8,410 nt of DNA from an uncultured Pseudomonadota bacterium (GCA_903895005.1 CAITSH010000336.1:1-8410), one strand, 5' to 3'; shown: positions 1 through 6,251, numbered from the stretch's first letter. A program made the numbers and translations. Notes: a model not told the origin generated them from the sequence alone.

Positions 1-23
1 CCTGCATTGAACGACACTTTCTG

Positions 24-55
24 ATGACGCTTTGACGCTGAGACGCTGAGACGCT
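24..55. repeat. Four imperfect 8-bp tandem copies (NNGACGCT)
   Basis: Four consecutive 8-base units end in GACGCT: ATGACGCT, TTGACGCT, GAGACGCT, GAGACGCT. The last two are identical. They lie beyond the 3' end of the minus-strand Bug gene, in a stretch with no convincing gene. The array is too short to call a CRISPR or a functional iteron set. It is most simply a small slippage repeat. Confidence 0.6.
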
Positions 56-96
56 GCTACACGGCCGCTTCCCGACGACATCTTGGCCGCACTAAA

Positions 97-110
97 GCGC
101 AATTTTGCGC
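97..110 (-). terminator. Possible weak terminator hairpin of the first Bug gene
   Basis: The inverted repeat GCGCAA/TTGCGC is separated by only two bases, so the usable stem is about 5 bp with a 4-base loop. On the minus strand it lies about 60 bases after the Bug stop codon and is followed by TTTAG, a very short U run. It could end the Bug transcript, but it is weak and may be chance. The rest of bases 1-170 shows no gene I can support. Confidence 0.3.
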
Positions 111-170
111 GAAATCCGGTACGTGCGCACCATTCCCGCGGCCATGTCACCGGCAAGAGGAGCCGCCTTG

Positions 171-1166
171 CTATTGCTGCTTGATGCCCGCCGCCTTGAC
201 GATGGGCCCCCAGCGTATGATTTCGTCCTTGATGAGTTGCGTCACGTATTCCGGTTTGGAAGGACGCGCCTCAAGGCCCACGCCCAAAAAGCGCTGCTTC
301 ATCTCGGCCGTGACCATCACCCCGGTGATGGCGGCATTGAGTTTTTCCACAACGTCCCGCGGCGTGGCGGCCGGCGCGACAAAGGCGTACCAGGTCGAAT
401 ATTCGTAGCCATTGACGCCCCCTTCGGCGATGGTCGGCGCCTCGGGCACCAGGGGCGAACGGCGTGATCCACTCACCGCCAGCACGCGCGCCTTGCCCCC
501 CTTGTACGCGGGCATGATGCTCGGCACATCAGCAAAGATGACCTGCACCCGCCCGCTGATCAGGTCGGTTATTGCCGGTTGCACGCCTTTGTAGGGGATC
601 AGCGTGATATCGGTCTCGGTGCGCCGCTTGAAGGCTTCGCCGAGCATTTGCGCGAAACTCGCGCCCGAGGCGTAGTTGAGTTTGGCTGGCGAGGCCTTGG
701 CGAGCGCAATCAATTCGGCGACGTTCTTTGCCGGCAAATCCGGATTGACCGCGAGCGCGAACGGGCTATCGGCGACAAAACTCACGCCCGTAAAATCCTT
801 TGCCGGGTCATAAGGCAGCGTCTGGTACAGGTGCGGATTGAGTCCCAGCGCGCCCAGGGTGCCAAGGAACAGCGTGTGCCCGTCGGGCGCGGACTTGGCC
901 ACCGTTTCGGCGGCGATGATGGAATCGGCGCCGGCGCGGTTCTCGACCAGCACCGGCTGGCCCCAGCCCTTGCGCAATTCCTCGCCGATGGCGCGGGCGA
1001 GCACATCAAGAAGGCTGCCCGAGGGGAATCCGACGATGATACGCACCGGCCGGTTGGGGAACGTCTGCGCCTGTACTCCCACCGAAGCGCAGGCCAGAAC
1101 CGCCGCAAGTGCGACCGGCAAAAACGGAAAAAACAGCGCATAGCTGCGGCGAACGACGGACATCAT
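171..1166 (-). CDS. Bug/TctC-family periplasmic solute receptor (first of three)
   Basis: A 331-residue extracytoplasmic binding protein of the tripartite tricarboxylate transporter (TctC/Bug) family, full family length. Residues 1-33 form a signal peptide (RR, hydrophobic core, cleavage at VQA|Q). The mature start QTFPNRPVRIIVGFPSG is family-typical. Other hallmarks are ENRAGADS (75-82), APDGHTL (93-99), IPYKGVQPAITDLISGRV (190-207) and PEAPTIAEGG (241-250). The first ligand loop reads GFPSGSLLD (46-54), where most relatives have a PGG-x-x-D pattern, so the ligand may be atypical. Bug proteins usually bind small carboxylates; the ligand here cannot be read from sequence. Two adjacent ATGs (1166 and 1163) are possible starts behind AAGGAA at 1171-1176; the second has the more usual spacing. 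It is transcribed divergently from the hydrolase operon. No TctA/TctB membrane genes are present in the window. Confidence 0.93.
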   Translation of the reverse strand: MMSVVRRSYALFFPFLPVALAAVLACASVGVQAQTFPNRPVRIIVGFPSGSLLDVLARAIGEELRKGWGQPVLVENRAGADSIIAAETVAKSAPDGHTLFLGTLGALGLNPHLYQTLPYDPAKDFTGVSFVADSPFALAVNPDLPAKNVAELIALAKASPAKLNYASGASFAQMLGEAFKRRTETDITLIPYKGVQPAITDLISGRVQVIFADVPSIMPAYKGGKARVLAVSGSRRSPLVPEAPTIAEGGVNGYEYSTWYAFVAPAATPRDVVEKLNAAITGVMVTAEMKQRFLGVGLEARPSKPEYVTQLIKDEIIRWGPIVKAAGIKQQ

Positions 1167-1428
1167 GGCATTCCTTGGTGGGTGATGATTGAAATCAAGC
1201 CGGACATTTTAACTTTTGCACACGTAAATAGCTCGGGAAAGCACGGGAATAACTTGGGTGCGGCGCAGCAAAAATTAGATATGGCAGACTGGCCGCCGGC
1301 TTCGCCGGCCGGAATCAAGAACGCCTGCAGTCATACCCGTACCGGACACGTCGCGCCACGCAGGCACATCGGTAACCCGGAACAACGACCGAGCACCATA
1401 CAACCAAGCAACCAAGGAGAGCGGCAGA
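1167..1428. promoter_or_regulatory. Divergent control region between Bug gene and hydrolase operon
   Basis: This 262-base gap lies between two genes reading outward and must hold both promoters. It is more AT-rich than its flanks around 1185-1285. On the minus strand TAAAAT (1211-1206) resembles a -10 box about 40 bases before the Bug start, but I find no good -35 at 16-18 bases. On the plus strand no convincing -35/-10 pair is visible. A strong hairpin (1295-1309) and the hydrolase ribosome binding site AAGGAGA (1414-1420, 8 bases before the ATG) lie downstream. No small gene is supported here. Confidence 0.5.
1295..1309 (+). other. GC-rich hairpin in hydrolase leader
   Basis: GCCGGC TTC GCCGGC forms a perfect 6-bp stem with a 3-base loop, about 120 bases before the hydrolase start. 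No U run follows on either strand, so it does not look like an intrinsic terminator. It could be a leader mRNA structure or a simple repeat. Confidence 0.4.
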
Positions 1429-2586
1429 ATGGCTTCACACAACACCTGGACCGAGCATTTCCCCGGCAACCTGATGTGGTCGAACGCGACTCTCGTATGC
1501 AAGGGCATGGCGCCCTACGGGGCGGTATCGCTCGGTGAGATCGAACTGGTTTGCGCGAGACTGCGCGAGCGCGAGGGCGAAGCGGCGGCATGGGGCGAGG
1601 AATGGAGCAAGGTCGCGGCCATGGTGGAGAAACTCGGCGACGAGGCGGCCGCCGCCGGCAACCAGGCCACCGCCGGCAACCAGTACCTGCGCGCAGGCAA
1701 TTACTACTACACCGGCGAGCGCTTCGTGCCGCTGGGCGAGCAAAAGACCGCGATATACCGCAAGGCATTGCGTTGCTCGCAAGAAGGACTCAAACGCCGT
1801 TACCCGACAATGGAAATCGTCGAAGTCCCCTACGAGGGCAAGACGCTGCCGGCGTATTTCATGAAGGCGCAAGGAGTGACCGGGCCGGCGCCGACGGTGG
1901 TGCTGTTTGACGGCATGGACAACTGCAAGGAAATGAGCGTGCTCTTTGCCGGGGTCGAGTTCGCGCAGCGCGGCTTCAACACGCTTGCCATAGACGGCCC
2001 CGGCCAGGGCGAATCACTGCGCCTGCGCGAAATTTACGCGCGCCCCGACTACGAGGTGGCGGGCAAGGCGGCCTACGAGTTCGTCGCCGCGCGCAAGGAC
2101 GTTGACGCCAAGCGCGTCGCCATCATGGGTTACAGCTTCGGCGGCTATTACGCGCCGCGCATCGCCGCCCTCGAGCGCCGCTACGCCGCCTGCGTGGCGC
2201 TTGGCGCACTGCACTGGGACCTGCACGCATGGCAGTCGAACATCAAGCGGCAACTCGCCTCCGACCCGAAAAAAAGCGCGCAGTCGAATTTCCAGTTCCA
2301 GTGGATATTGGGCATGTCCGACTCGGATGCGGCGCTCGAGCACGCCCGCACCTTCTCGCTCGAGGGCATCGCGGACAAGATCACCTGCCCCTTCCTGGTG
2401 ACACACGGCGAGAACGACCGCGTGGTGCCGGTGGCGGCTGCACACAAGCTTTACGCCGAAGTCGGATCCAAGAACAAGACGCTCAAGATTTTCACGCCGG
2501 CGGAGACCGGCTCGGAACACTGCCAGGTCGACAACCGGCAACTGGGCATCGATTTCATCGGTGACTGGCTCGCCAAGAATATATAA
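1429..2586 (+). CDS. Alpha/beta hydrolase, 2,6-dihydroxypseudooxynicotine hydrolase-like
   Basis: A 385-residue cytoplasmic alpha/beta hydrolase with no signal peptide. Residues 1 to about 125 are mainly helical, as in the N-terminal cap of the 2,6-dihydroxypseudooxynicotine hydrolase/dienelactone hydrolase-like group, whose best-known member cleaves a C-C bond in nicotine breakdown. The catalytic core follows: VVLFDGMDN (157-165, oxyanion region), AIDGPGQGES (187-196), nucleophile Ser236 in GYSFGG, Asp330 in HGENDRVVP, and His364 in GSEHC. The triad is thus complete and in standard order, and the length is close to the family's. The ATG at 1429 is supported by AAGGAGA at 1414-1420. It is followed 18 bp later by a Bug receptor, so both are probably co-transcribed and this enzyme may act on the imported compound. 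The true substrate is unknown; an ester or beta-diketone-like C-C bond are both possible. Confidence 0.9.
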   Translation: MASHNTWTEHFPGNLMWSNATLVCKGMAPYGAVSLGEIELVCARLREREGEAAAWGEEWSKVAAMVEKLGDEAAAAGNQATAGNQYLRAGNYYYTGERFVPLGEQKTAIYRKALRCSQEGLKRRYPTMEIVEVPYEGKTLPAYFMKAQGVTGPAPTVVLFDGMDNCKEMSVLFAGVEFAQRGFNTLAIDGPGQGESLRLREIYARPDYEVAGKAAYEFVAARKDVDAKRVAIMGYSFGGYYAPRIAALERRYAACVALGALHWDLHAWQSNIKRQLASDPKKSAQSNFQFQWILGMSDSDAALEHARTFSLEGIADKITCPFLVTHGENDRVVPVAAAHKLYAEVGSKNKTLKIFTPAETGSEHCQVDNRQLGIDFIGDWLAKNI

Positions 2587-2593
2587 AACTCCC

Positions 2594-2601
2594 GGAGGAG
2601 G
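2594..2601 (+). promoter_or_regulatory. Strong ribosome binding site of second Bug gene
   Basis: GGAGGAGG lies 3 bases before the ATG at 2605 at its 3' edge, with the upstream GGAGG at a more usual distance of about 6. It sits in the 18-base gap after the hydrolase stop and fixes the receptor start. It supports an operon with high receptor translation. Confidence 0.75.
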
Positions 2602-2604
2602 AAC

Positions 2605-3621
2605 ATGAAAGCGACAAGACTGCTGAGGTCAATGGCGCCGGGGAAGGTGCTAGCCCATTCTCTGGCTGCAATGACCGGAATGCTCCTGATGGCCGCCGCT
2701 CCGGGCACCGCGCTGGCCCAGGCCTATCCAAACAGGCCCATACGCCTCATCGTCCCCTACCCGGCCGGTGAATCGATTGATTCGGTGGCCCGCCTCACCG
2801 CACAGCACTGGTCAGCCGCACTCGGACAGCCCATCGTCGTCGACAACCGCGGCGGCGCCGGCGGCACGATAGGCACCGAAGCGGCGGCCAGGGCGCCCAA
2901 CGACGGCTACACGCTGCTTTGGGGCAATGTCGGCCCGCTCTCCATCGGGCCCAGCCTGTACAAGAAGCTCGGCTACGATGTAATGAAGGATTTTGCGCCG
3001 GTATCGCAGATCGCCAACCTGCCCTTCATGCTCTTTACGAGCACGGTACTCCCGGCCAACACGCTGGCCGAGGTCACCGCTTATGGGAAGGCCAATCCGG
3101 GCAAGTTGAATTTTGGCTCCACCGGCGTGGGCAGCGGCCTGCACCTCATCGGCGAGATGTACAAGAGCCAGGCGGCCATTGACATCGTGCACGTGCCCTA
3201 CAAGGGCGTCGCCCAGGCCCTGCCCGAAATGATGGCGGGGCGCGTGCAGCTCGCCTTCAACACCATCCCGGCGTTTTTGCCTCACGTCAAAGCCGGACGC
3301 TTGAAGGCGCTTGTGATCACCGCCACCAAGCGCTCGCCGCTGCTGCCCGATGTACCCACCGCGACCGAAGCCGGCATGCCCTCGCTGATCGGCGCTTCAT
3401 GGCACGGTGTTCTCGCACCGGCCGGCACATCGAAAGAAGCGCTCTCCAAACTGCAACAAACGCTCGCCATTGCCCTCGCGGTACCCGAACTGCGCAACCA
3501 GATCATCAGCCAGGGCGCCGAACCGGTGGGCAGCACACCCGAGGAGTTCAGCAAATTCATGGCTGCGGAACTAACCCGCTGGCGTGTCGTGGTCGAGGTC
3601 TCGGGGGCGAAAGCGGAATAG
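2605..3621 (+). CDS. Bug/TctC-family periplasmic solute receptor (second of three)
   Basis: A 338-residue Bug receptor. The signal peptide spans about residues 1-38 (TALA|QAYPNRP). The mature body carries all family marks: RLIVPYPAGESID (47-59), VDNRGGAGGTIG (79-90), APNDGYTLLWG (97-107), LNFGSTGVGSGLHLIGE (168-184), HVPYKGVAQALPEMMAGRV (196-214) and LPDVPTATEAGMP (247-259). The first ligand-binding loop reads PAGESID, placing Glu56 where the usual PGG-x-x-D pattern has glycine; the charged residue may change ligand choice. It is downstream of the alpha/beta hydrolase in the same operon, suggesting that it binds the compound, or a relative of the compound, that the hydrolase processes. A hairpin follows the stop codon. 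The family call is secure; the ligand is unknown. Confidence 0.93.
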   Translation: MKATRLLRSMAPGKVLAHSLAAMTGMLLMAAAPGTALAQAYPNRPIRLIVPYPAGESIDSVARLTAQHWSAALGQPIVVDNRGGAGGTIGTEAAARAPNDGYTLLWGNVGPLSIGPSLYKKLGYDVMKDFAPVSQIANLPFMLFTSTVLPANTLAEVTAYGKANPGKLNFGSTGVGSGLHLIGEMYKSQAAIDIVHVPYKGVAQALPEMMAGRVQLAFNTIPAFLPHVKAGRLKALVITATKRSPLLPDVPTATEAGMPSLIGASWHGVLAPAGTSKEALSKLQQTLAIALAVPELRNQIISQGAEPVGSTPEEFSKFMAAELTRWRVVVEVSGAKAE

Positions 3622-3861
3622 GTATACGCTGAAAAGCCAATACCGGCGCGGCTTTCCAGCCCGTCACAGCACCGCATGAAGCTTGCTTCTCGAGATACTC
3701 CAGCGGAACTTTCATCCAGGATGGGAATACGCGCCGCCACCAAAGCTCGATGCGACCGTTCCCCCGCGCGGTGCGCCGTTCACCACAAGCGTGCATGCGT
3801 TGCCGTGGGCGCCGATAGGCGTTAAGGTAGGGCCTGTCCACATACGCTTCAAAGGCAGGCC
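3622..3861 (+). promoter_or_regulatory. Intergenic region before third Bug gene
   Basis: These 240 bases hold no supported gene. The left end carries the hairpin described separately. Further right, TTGCCG (3800-3805) and TAAGGT (3823-3828) are 17 bases apart and could be a weak promoter, matching consensus only partly. AAAGG at 3851-3855, 6 bases before the ATG at 3862, is the likely ribosome binding site. The hairpin plus this spacing suggest the third Bug gene can be transcribed separately from the operon before it. Confidence 0.35.
3628..3660 (+). terminator. Hairpin after second Bug gene (terminator-like, repeat copy 1)
   Basis: GCTGAAAAGCC (3628-3638) pairs with GGCTTTCCAGC (3650-3660): 11 positions with a single A-C mismatch and an 11-base loop, starting 7 bases after the stop codon. 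No U run follows, so it is not a textbook intrinsic terminator; it may stabilise the mRNA 3' end. Bases 3645-3661 are identical to 7757-7773, which also lies within a hairpin. Confidence 0.5.
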
Positions 3862-4839
3862 ATGCGCAAGCTCCTTGTTTCATTTTCACTTTTCCTCCTG
3901 ACGGGTTTCGCACTCACCGCGACGGCGCAGGATTATCCCTCCAAGCCGGTGAAACTGATCGTCACCTATACGCCGGGCGGGGGCGCCGACACCACGGCGC
4001 GTATTTTCGCCGAGCGCTTGTCGGAATTGTGGAAGCAGCAGGTCGTGGTCGAGAACCGGCCCGGCGGCGGCGGGTCGATCGGTGCCGAGTTGGTGTTCCG
4101 CGCGCCTGCCGACGGCTACACGCTGCTGCTCGCGACCAACACCCACATCATCAACGACGTGGTGTACGACAAGCTGCCCTTCGCCTTTACGCGTGACTTC
4201 ACCAACCTCGCGGTGGTCACCTCCGGGCCGATGGTCATCGCCGTCAACAGCAGCAAGATAGCGGTCAAGGACATGAAGGAATTCACCGCCCTGCTCAAGA
4301 GCTCGCCGGACAAATTCTCCTATGCCAGTTGCAACGTCGCCAGCCCGCATCATTTCGGCATGGAAATGTTCAAATCGGTGATGGGTATCTCGGCGCTGCA
4401 TATCCCGCACAAGGGCTGCGCGCCGGCGGTGGCCGACACTGTCGCCGGGCATATCGATATCGTCGTTGCGACGCTGCCACCGGCGGTGCCGTTTTTCAAG
4501 CAAGGACGGCTGCGCCCGATCGCGCTGCTCAGCGCCGAACGCTCTTCGGCCGCTCCGGACATTCCGACCATACGCGAATCGGGCATTCCCGAGCTGAAGG
4601 ACTTCTCGCTCGAGAGCTATTACGGCTTCATGGCGCCGCACGGCACGCCGCCGGCGATTGCGGCAAAAATCGAGGCGGACATCCTCCGGGTTGCAGCGCA
4701 ACCGGAACTGCGCAAAAAACTCGAAAGCGCAGGCATGGACATGCTCGTGCTAAACGGCGCAGCAATGACCAGGCTGATACGCGCCGACCTTGAAAAGTAC
4801 GCCAAGGCGGCGAAAGCGGCCAACATCAAGGCGGAGTAG
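3862..4839 (+). CDS. Bug/TctC-family periplasmic solute receptor (third of three)
   Basis: A 325-residue Bug receptor. The signal peptide is residues 1-22 (MRKLL start, hydrophobic core, ATA|QD). Family motifs are KLIVTYTPGGGADTTAR (31-47, the canonical ligand loop with Asp43), VENRPGGGGSIGAE (63-76), APADGYTLLLATN (81-93), HIPHKGCAPAVADTVAGHI (180-198) and APDIPTIRESGIP (231-243). Cys157 (YASCNVASPHH) and Cys186 (HKGCAPA) lie in the two loops that normally contact ligand and, once exported, could form a disulfide. This paired-cysteine pattern fits what I recall of a Bug subgroup. Unlike the other two receptors, it keeps the canonical PGGGAD loop. It stands after a 240-base gap, so it may have its own promoter. 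Its end converges with the isochorismatase-like pair. Confidence 0.93.
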   Translation: MRKLLVSFSLFLLTGFALTATAQDYPSKPVKLIVTYTPGGGADTTARIFAERLSELWKQQVVVENRPGGGGSIGAELVFRAPADGYTLLLATNTHIINDVVYDKLPFAFTRDFTNLAVVTSGPMVIAVNSSKIAVKDMKEFTALLKSSPDKFSYASCNVASPHHFGMEMFKSVMGISALHIPHKGCAPAVADTVAGHIDIVVATLPPAVPFFKQGRLRPIALLSAERSSAAPDIPTIRESGIPELKDFSLESYYGFMAPHGTPPAIAAKIEADILRVAAQPELRKKLESAGMDMLVLNGAAMTRLIRADLEKYAKAAKAANIKAE

Positions 4840-4845
4840 GTGCGG

Positions 4846-4863
4846 GGCGCGGGGACCCGCGCC
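4846..4863. terminator. GC-only inverted repeat at convergent gene ends
   Basis: GGCGCGGG and CCCGCGCC are perfect 8-base arms around a 2-base centre, giving about 7 pairs with a 4-base loop. The repeat sits in the 37-base gap between two gene ends that face each other. There is no U run on either side, so it may act as a bidirectional mRNA end structure rather than a classical intrinsic terminator. Confidence 0.45.
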
Positions 4864-4876
4864 TGAAGCGACCGGG

Positions 4877-5461
4877 TCAGGCCTTGATTGCTTGCGGAAT
4901 GGTCCCCGGCAGCGCGCCAAGCTGCTGCAACAACTCATCCAGAGACATCAGATCGCCGTACTTGTGCGCAAGATCGAACAACGCGATCTTGTGCAAAAAA
5001 ACCGACTCATCACCGACCGCCTCCTCGGCGAGCGCAACCTTGTAGCCATAGGACTTGCTCTCGATCACGGTGGCGCGCAGTGCACCGCTCGTGGGGGCAC
5101 CGCAGACCAGCAGCGATTGCGCGCCGCTCACGGTAAGCATGCGCTCGAGTTCGGTTGAAAAAAATGCGCTCTCGCACGGCCGGGCGCAGACAGGTTCACC
5201 GGGCAAGGGCGCGAGCGCCGTCGCCGGCTTCGCGCCCGCCGGCAGCGAGTGCAGCACCGGCAGGGCGCAACGCCTTGCCATGCCGAGCAACTGCGCCGCA
5301 GGTGCGATCCAGGCTGCAGGGATGTTCGATTCGACGCCCGGATGCACCACCAGCAGCGCCGGGCGCTTGCCGATGCCGCGTTCGCGAACGTAGGCAGAAT
5401 AAATGTGCAGTTCGGCCTCGGTCACCACATCGCGCCAGCAGTAATCCTCAAAGTCGCGCAT
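4877..5461 (-). CDS. Isochorismatase-like protein lacking the catalytic triad (probable pseudoenzyme)
   Basis: A 194-residue protein of the isochorismatase-like cysteine hydrolase fold. The fold is clear from RPALLVV (33-39), CESAFFSTELERML (96-109), LLVCGAPTSGALRAT (117-131) and a C-terminal HKIALFDLAHKYGDLM (157-172). All three catalytic positions are changed. The Asp after LLVV is His40 (LLVVHPGV), the Lys four residues before SAF is Arg94, and the nucleophile in TSGCxRAT is Ala127 (TSGALRAT). The loop after strand 1 is also shortened. The reading frame is otherwise intact and conserved, arguing against simple decay. The ATG at 5461 has GGGAAAGG (5470-5477) 8 bases upstream, inside the end of the preceding gene, and begins 3 bases after that gene's stop: a coupled pair with its catalytic paralogue. 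It is probably a structural or regulatory partner; residual unrelated activity cannot be excluded. Confidence 0.87.
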   Translation of the reverse strand: MRDFEDYCWRDVVTEAELHIYSAYVRERGIGKRPALLVVHPGVESNIPAAWIAPAAQLLGMARRCALPVLHSLPAGAKPATALAPLPGEPVCARPCESAFFSTELERMLTVSGAQSLLVCGAPTSGALRATVIESKSYGYKVALAEEAVGDESVFLHKIALFDLAHKYGDLMSLDELLQQLGALPGTIPQAIKA

Positions 5462-5464
5462 GGG

Positions 5465-6184
5465 CTAGGCCTTTCCCGCCGACAGGGACTGCATGTGGCG
5501 GATCGCCGCCGGCTGGTCCATGACCTCGGCGTACTTCAGGTGCATGTCGAACAGGCTGGACTTGTGTGCCAGCTCGCTGCGGTCAAAGCAGCAATCGGAA
5601 ATCACCGCCACCGGATAGCCCAGCGACCAGGCCTCGACGACGCTCGAGCGCGCGCACCCGCTGGTGCTCTCGCCGATGACAAAAATACTGTCGGCGCCCA
5701 ACTCGTTCAGAAACGCGGCCAGCGGCGTGCCGAAAAAGGCGCTGGCGCGCTTTTTGTAGACAACCAGCTCACCGGCCGCGGGGGCCAGCTCGTCCTTGAT
5801 CTTGTACAAGGCGAGATCGGGCTGCCGGCGGCGGCGGTTGGTCGGATGGATGCCGCGAGGAGCGGTCTCGAGCCGCGTGTCGGAGGTCACGTGCACGATG
5901 GGCACGCCGTTGGCGCGGGCTGCGGCGTACAGCTCCACCGTCGGCGGCAACGCGCGCCAGGCGTGCTCGCCGCAAGAGGCCGGAAAATCAGCCATCAGCT
6001 CGCGCACCGGGCGCGGTCCGCCGTCGTACACGAGGTCGTACAAATCGACGGCGACGATGACCGGCCGCGTTCCGGTGAAGGGTCGCACCTTGCGCCGCTC
6101 CAGCAGGGCGAGCGTCGCCGCATCAATCGCACCATCCCAGGCGGGCGGCGCACTGGTCGTGCCCATTGCACTCACTACACTCAT
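5465..6184 (-). CDS. Isochorismatase-family cysteine hydrolase (amidase-type), triad intact
   Basis: A 239-residue cytoplasmic hydrolase of the isochorismatase-like superfamily, closest in style to N-carbamoylsarcosine amidase and maleamate amidohydrolase, which hydrolyse C-N bonds through a cysteine. The triad is visible: Asp47 (VIVAVDLYDLVYDGG), Lys144 (YKKRASAFFGT) and Cys177 (GESTSGCARSS). The tail HKSSLFDMHLKYAEVM aligns with the neighbour 4877-5461. The open frame runs further upstream to 6454, but I start at 6184: the extra 90 residues are low-complexity, unlike the family, and overlap the divergent amidohydrolase. A perfect TATAAT lies about 35 bases before this ATG. An ATG at 6166 is an alternative. 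It is the first gene of a two-gene operon with the triad-less paralogue. The substrate is not known; an amide or carbamoyl intermediate is most likely. Confidence 0.88.
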   Translation of the reverse strand: MSVVSAMGTTSAPPAWDGAIDAATLALLERRKVRPFTGTRPVIVAVDLYDLVYDGGPRPVRELMADFPASCGEHAWRALPPTVELYAAARANGVPIVHVTSDTRLETAPRGIHPTNRRRRQPDLALYKIKDELAPAAGELVVYKKRASAFFGTPLAAFLNELGADSIFVIGESTSGCARSSVVEAWSLGYPVAVISDCCFDRSELAHKSSLFDMHLKYAEVMDQPAAIRHMQSLSAGKA

Positions 6185-6218
6185 GGCGAAGCGACTCTTC
6201 GATGATGAAAGAAGCCTT

Positions 6219-6224
6219 ATTATA
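6219..6224 (-). promoter_or_regulatory. Possible -10 box for isochorismatase-like operon
   Basis: On the minus strand this reads TATAAT, a perfect -10 hexamer, in the 67-base AT-richer gap between divergent genes. It would start RNA near 6212 and leave a leader of about 28 bases. I see no good -35 at 16-18 bases, so an activator may be needed. The overlapping plus-strand TATTAT (6218-6223) could serve the amidohydrolase. Confidence 0.38.
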
Positions 6225-6251
6225 TGACACCGACAATCAACGCCCCATGCC

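Noticed and set aside
24..55. CRISPR array
   Set aside because: Units are only 8 bases, contiguous and without spacers.
579..1538. Long plus-strand open frame (319 codons) opposite the first Bug gene
   Set aside because: It is antisense to a clear Bug receptor, rich in Arg/Gly/His as expected of GC-rich shadow frames, with no recognisable domain.
3683..3861. Small gene or gene remnant in the gap before the third Bug gene
   Set aside because: The plus-strand frame starting at 3683 runs into the third Bug gene in another frame and shows no family similarity; no good ribosome binding site.
3886..4701. Minus-strand open frame (271 codons) opposite the third Bug gene
   Set aside because: Arg/His/Asp-rich antisense frame of a secure gene; no motif.
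4877..5461. Calling the triad-less isochorismatase-like gene a pseudogene
   Set aside because: There is no stop or frameshift, the fold motifs are intact, and it has a good ribosome binding site and coupled position; a maintained pseudoenzyme fits better.
5249..6205. Long plus-strand open frame (318 codons) opposite the isochorismatase-like pair
   Set aside because: It spans the ends of two real minus-strand genes and has shadow-like composition and no family signature.
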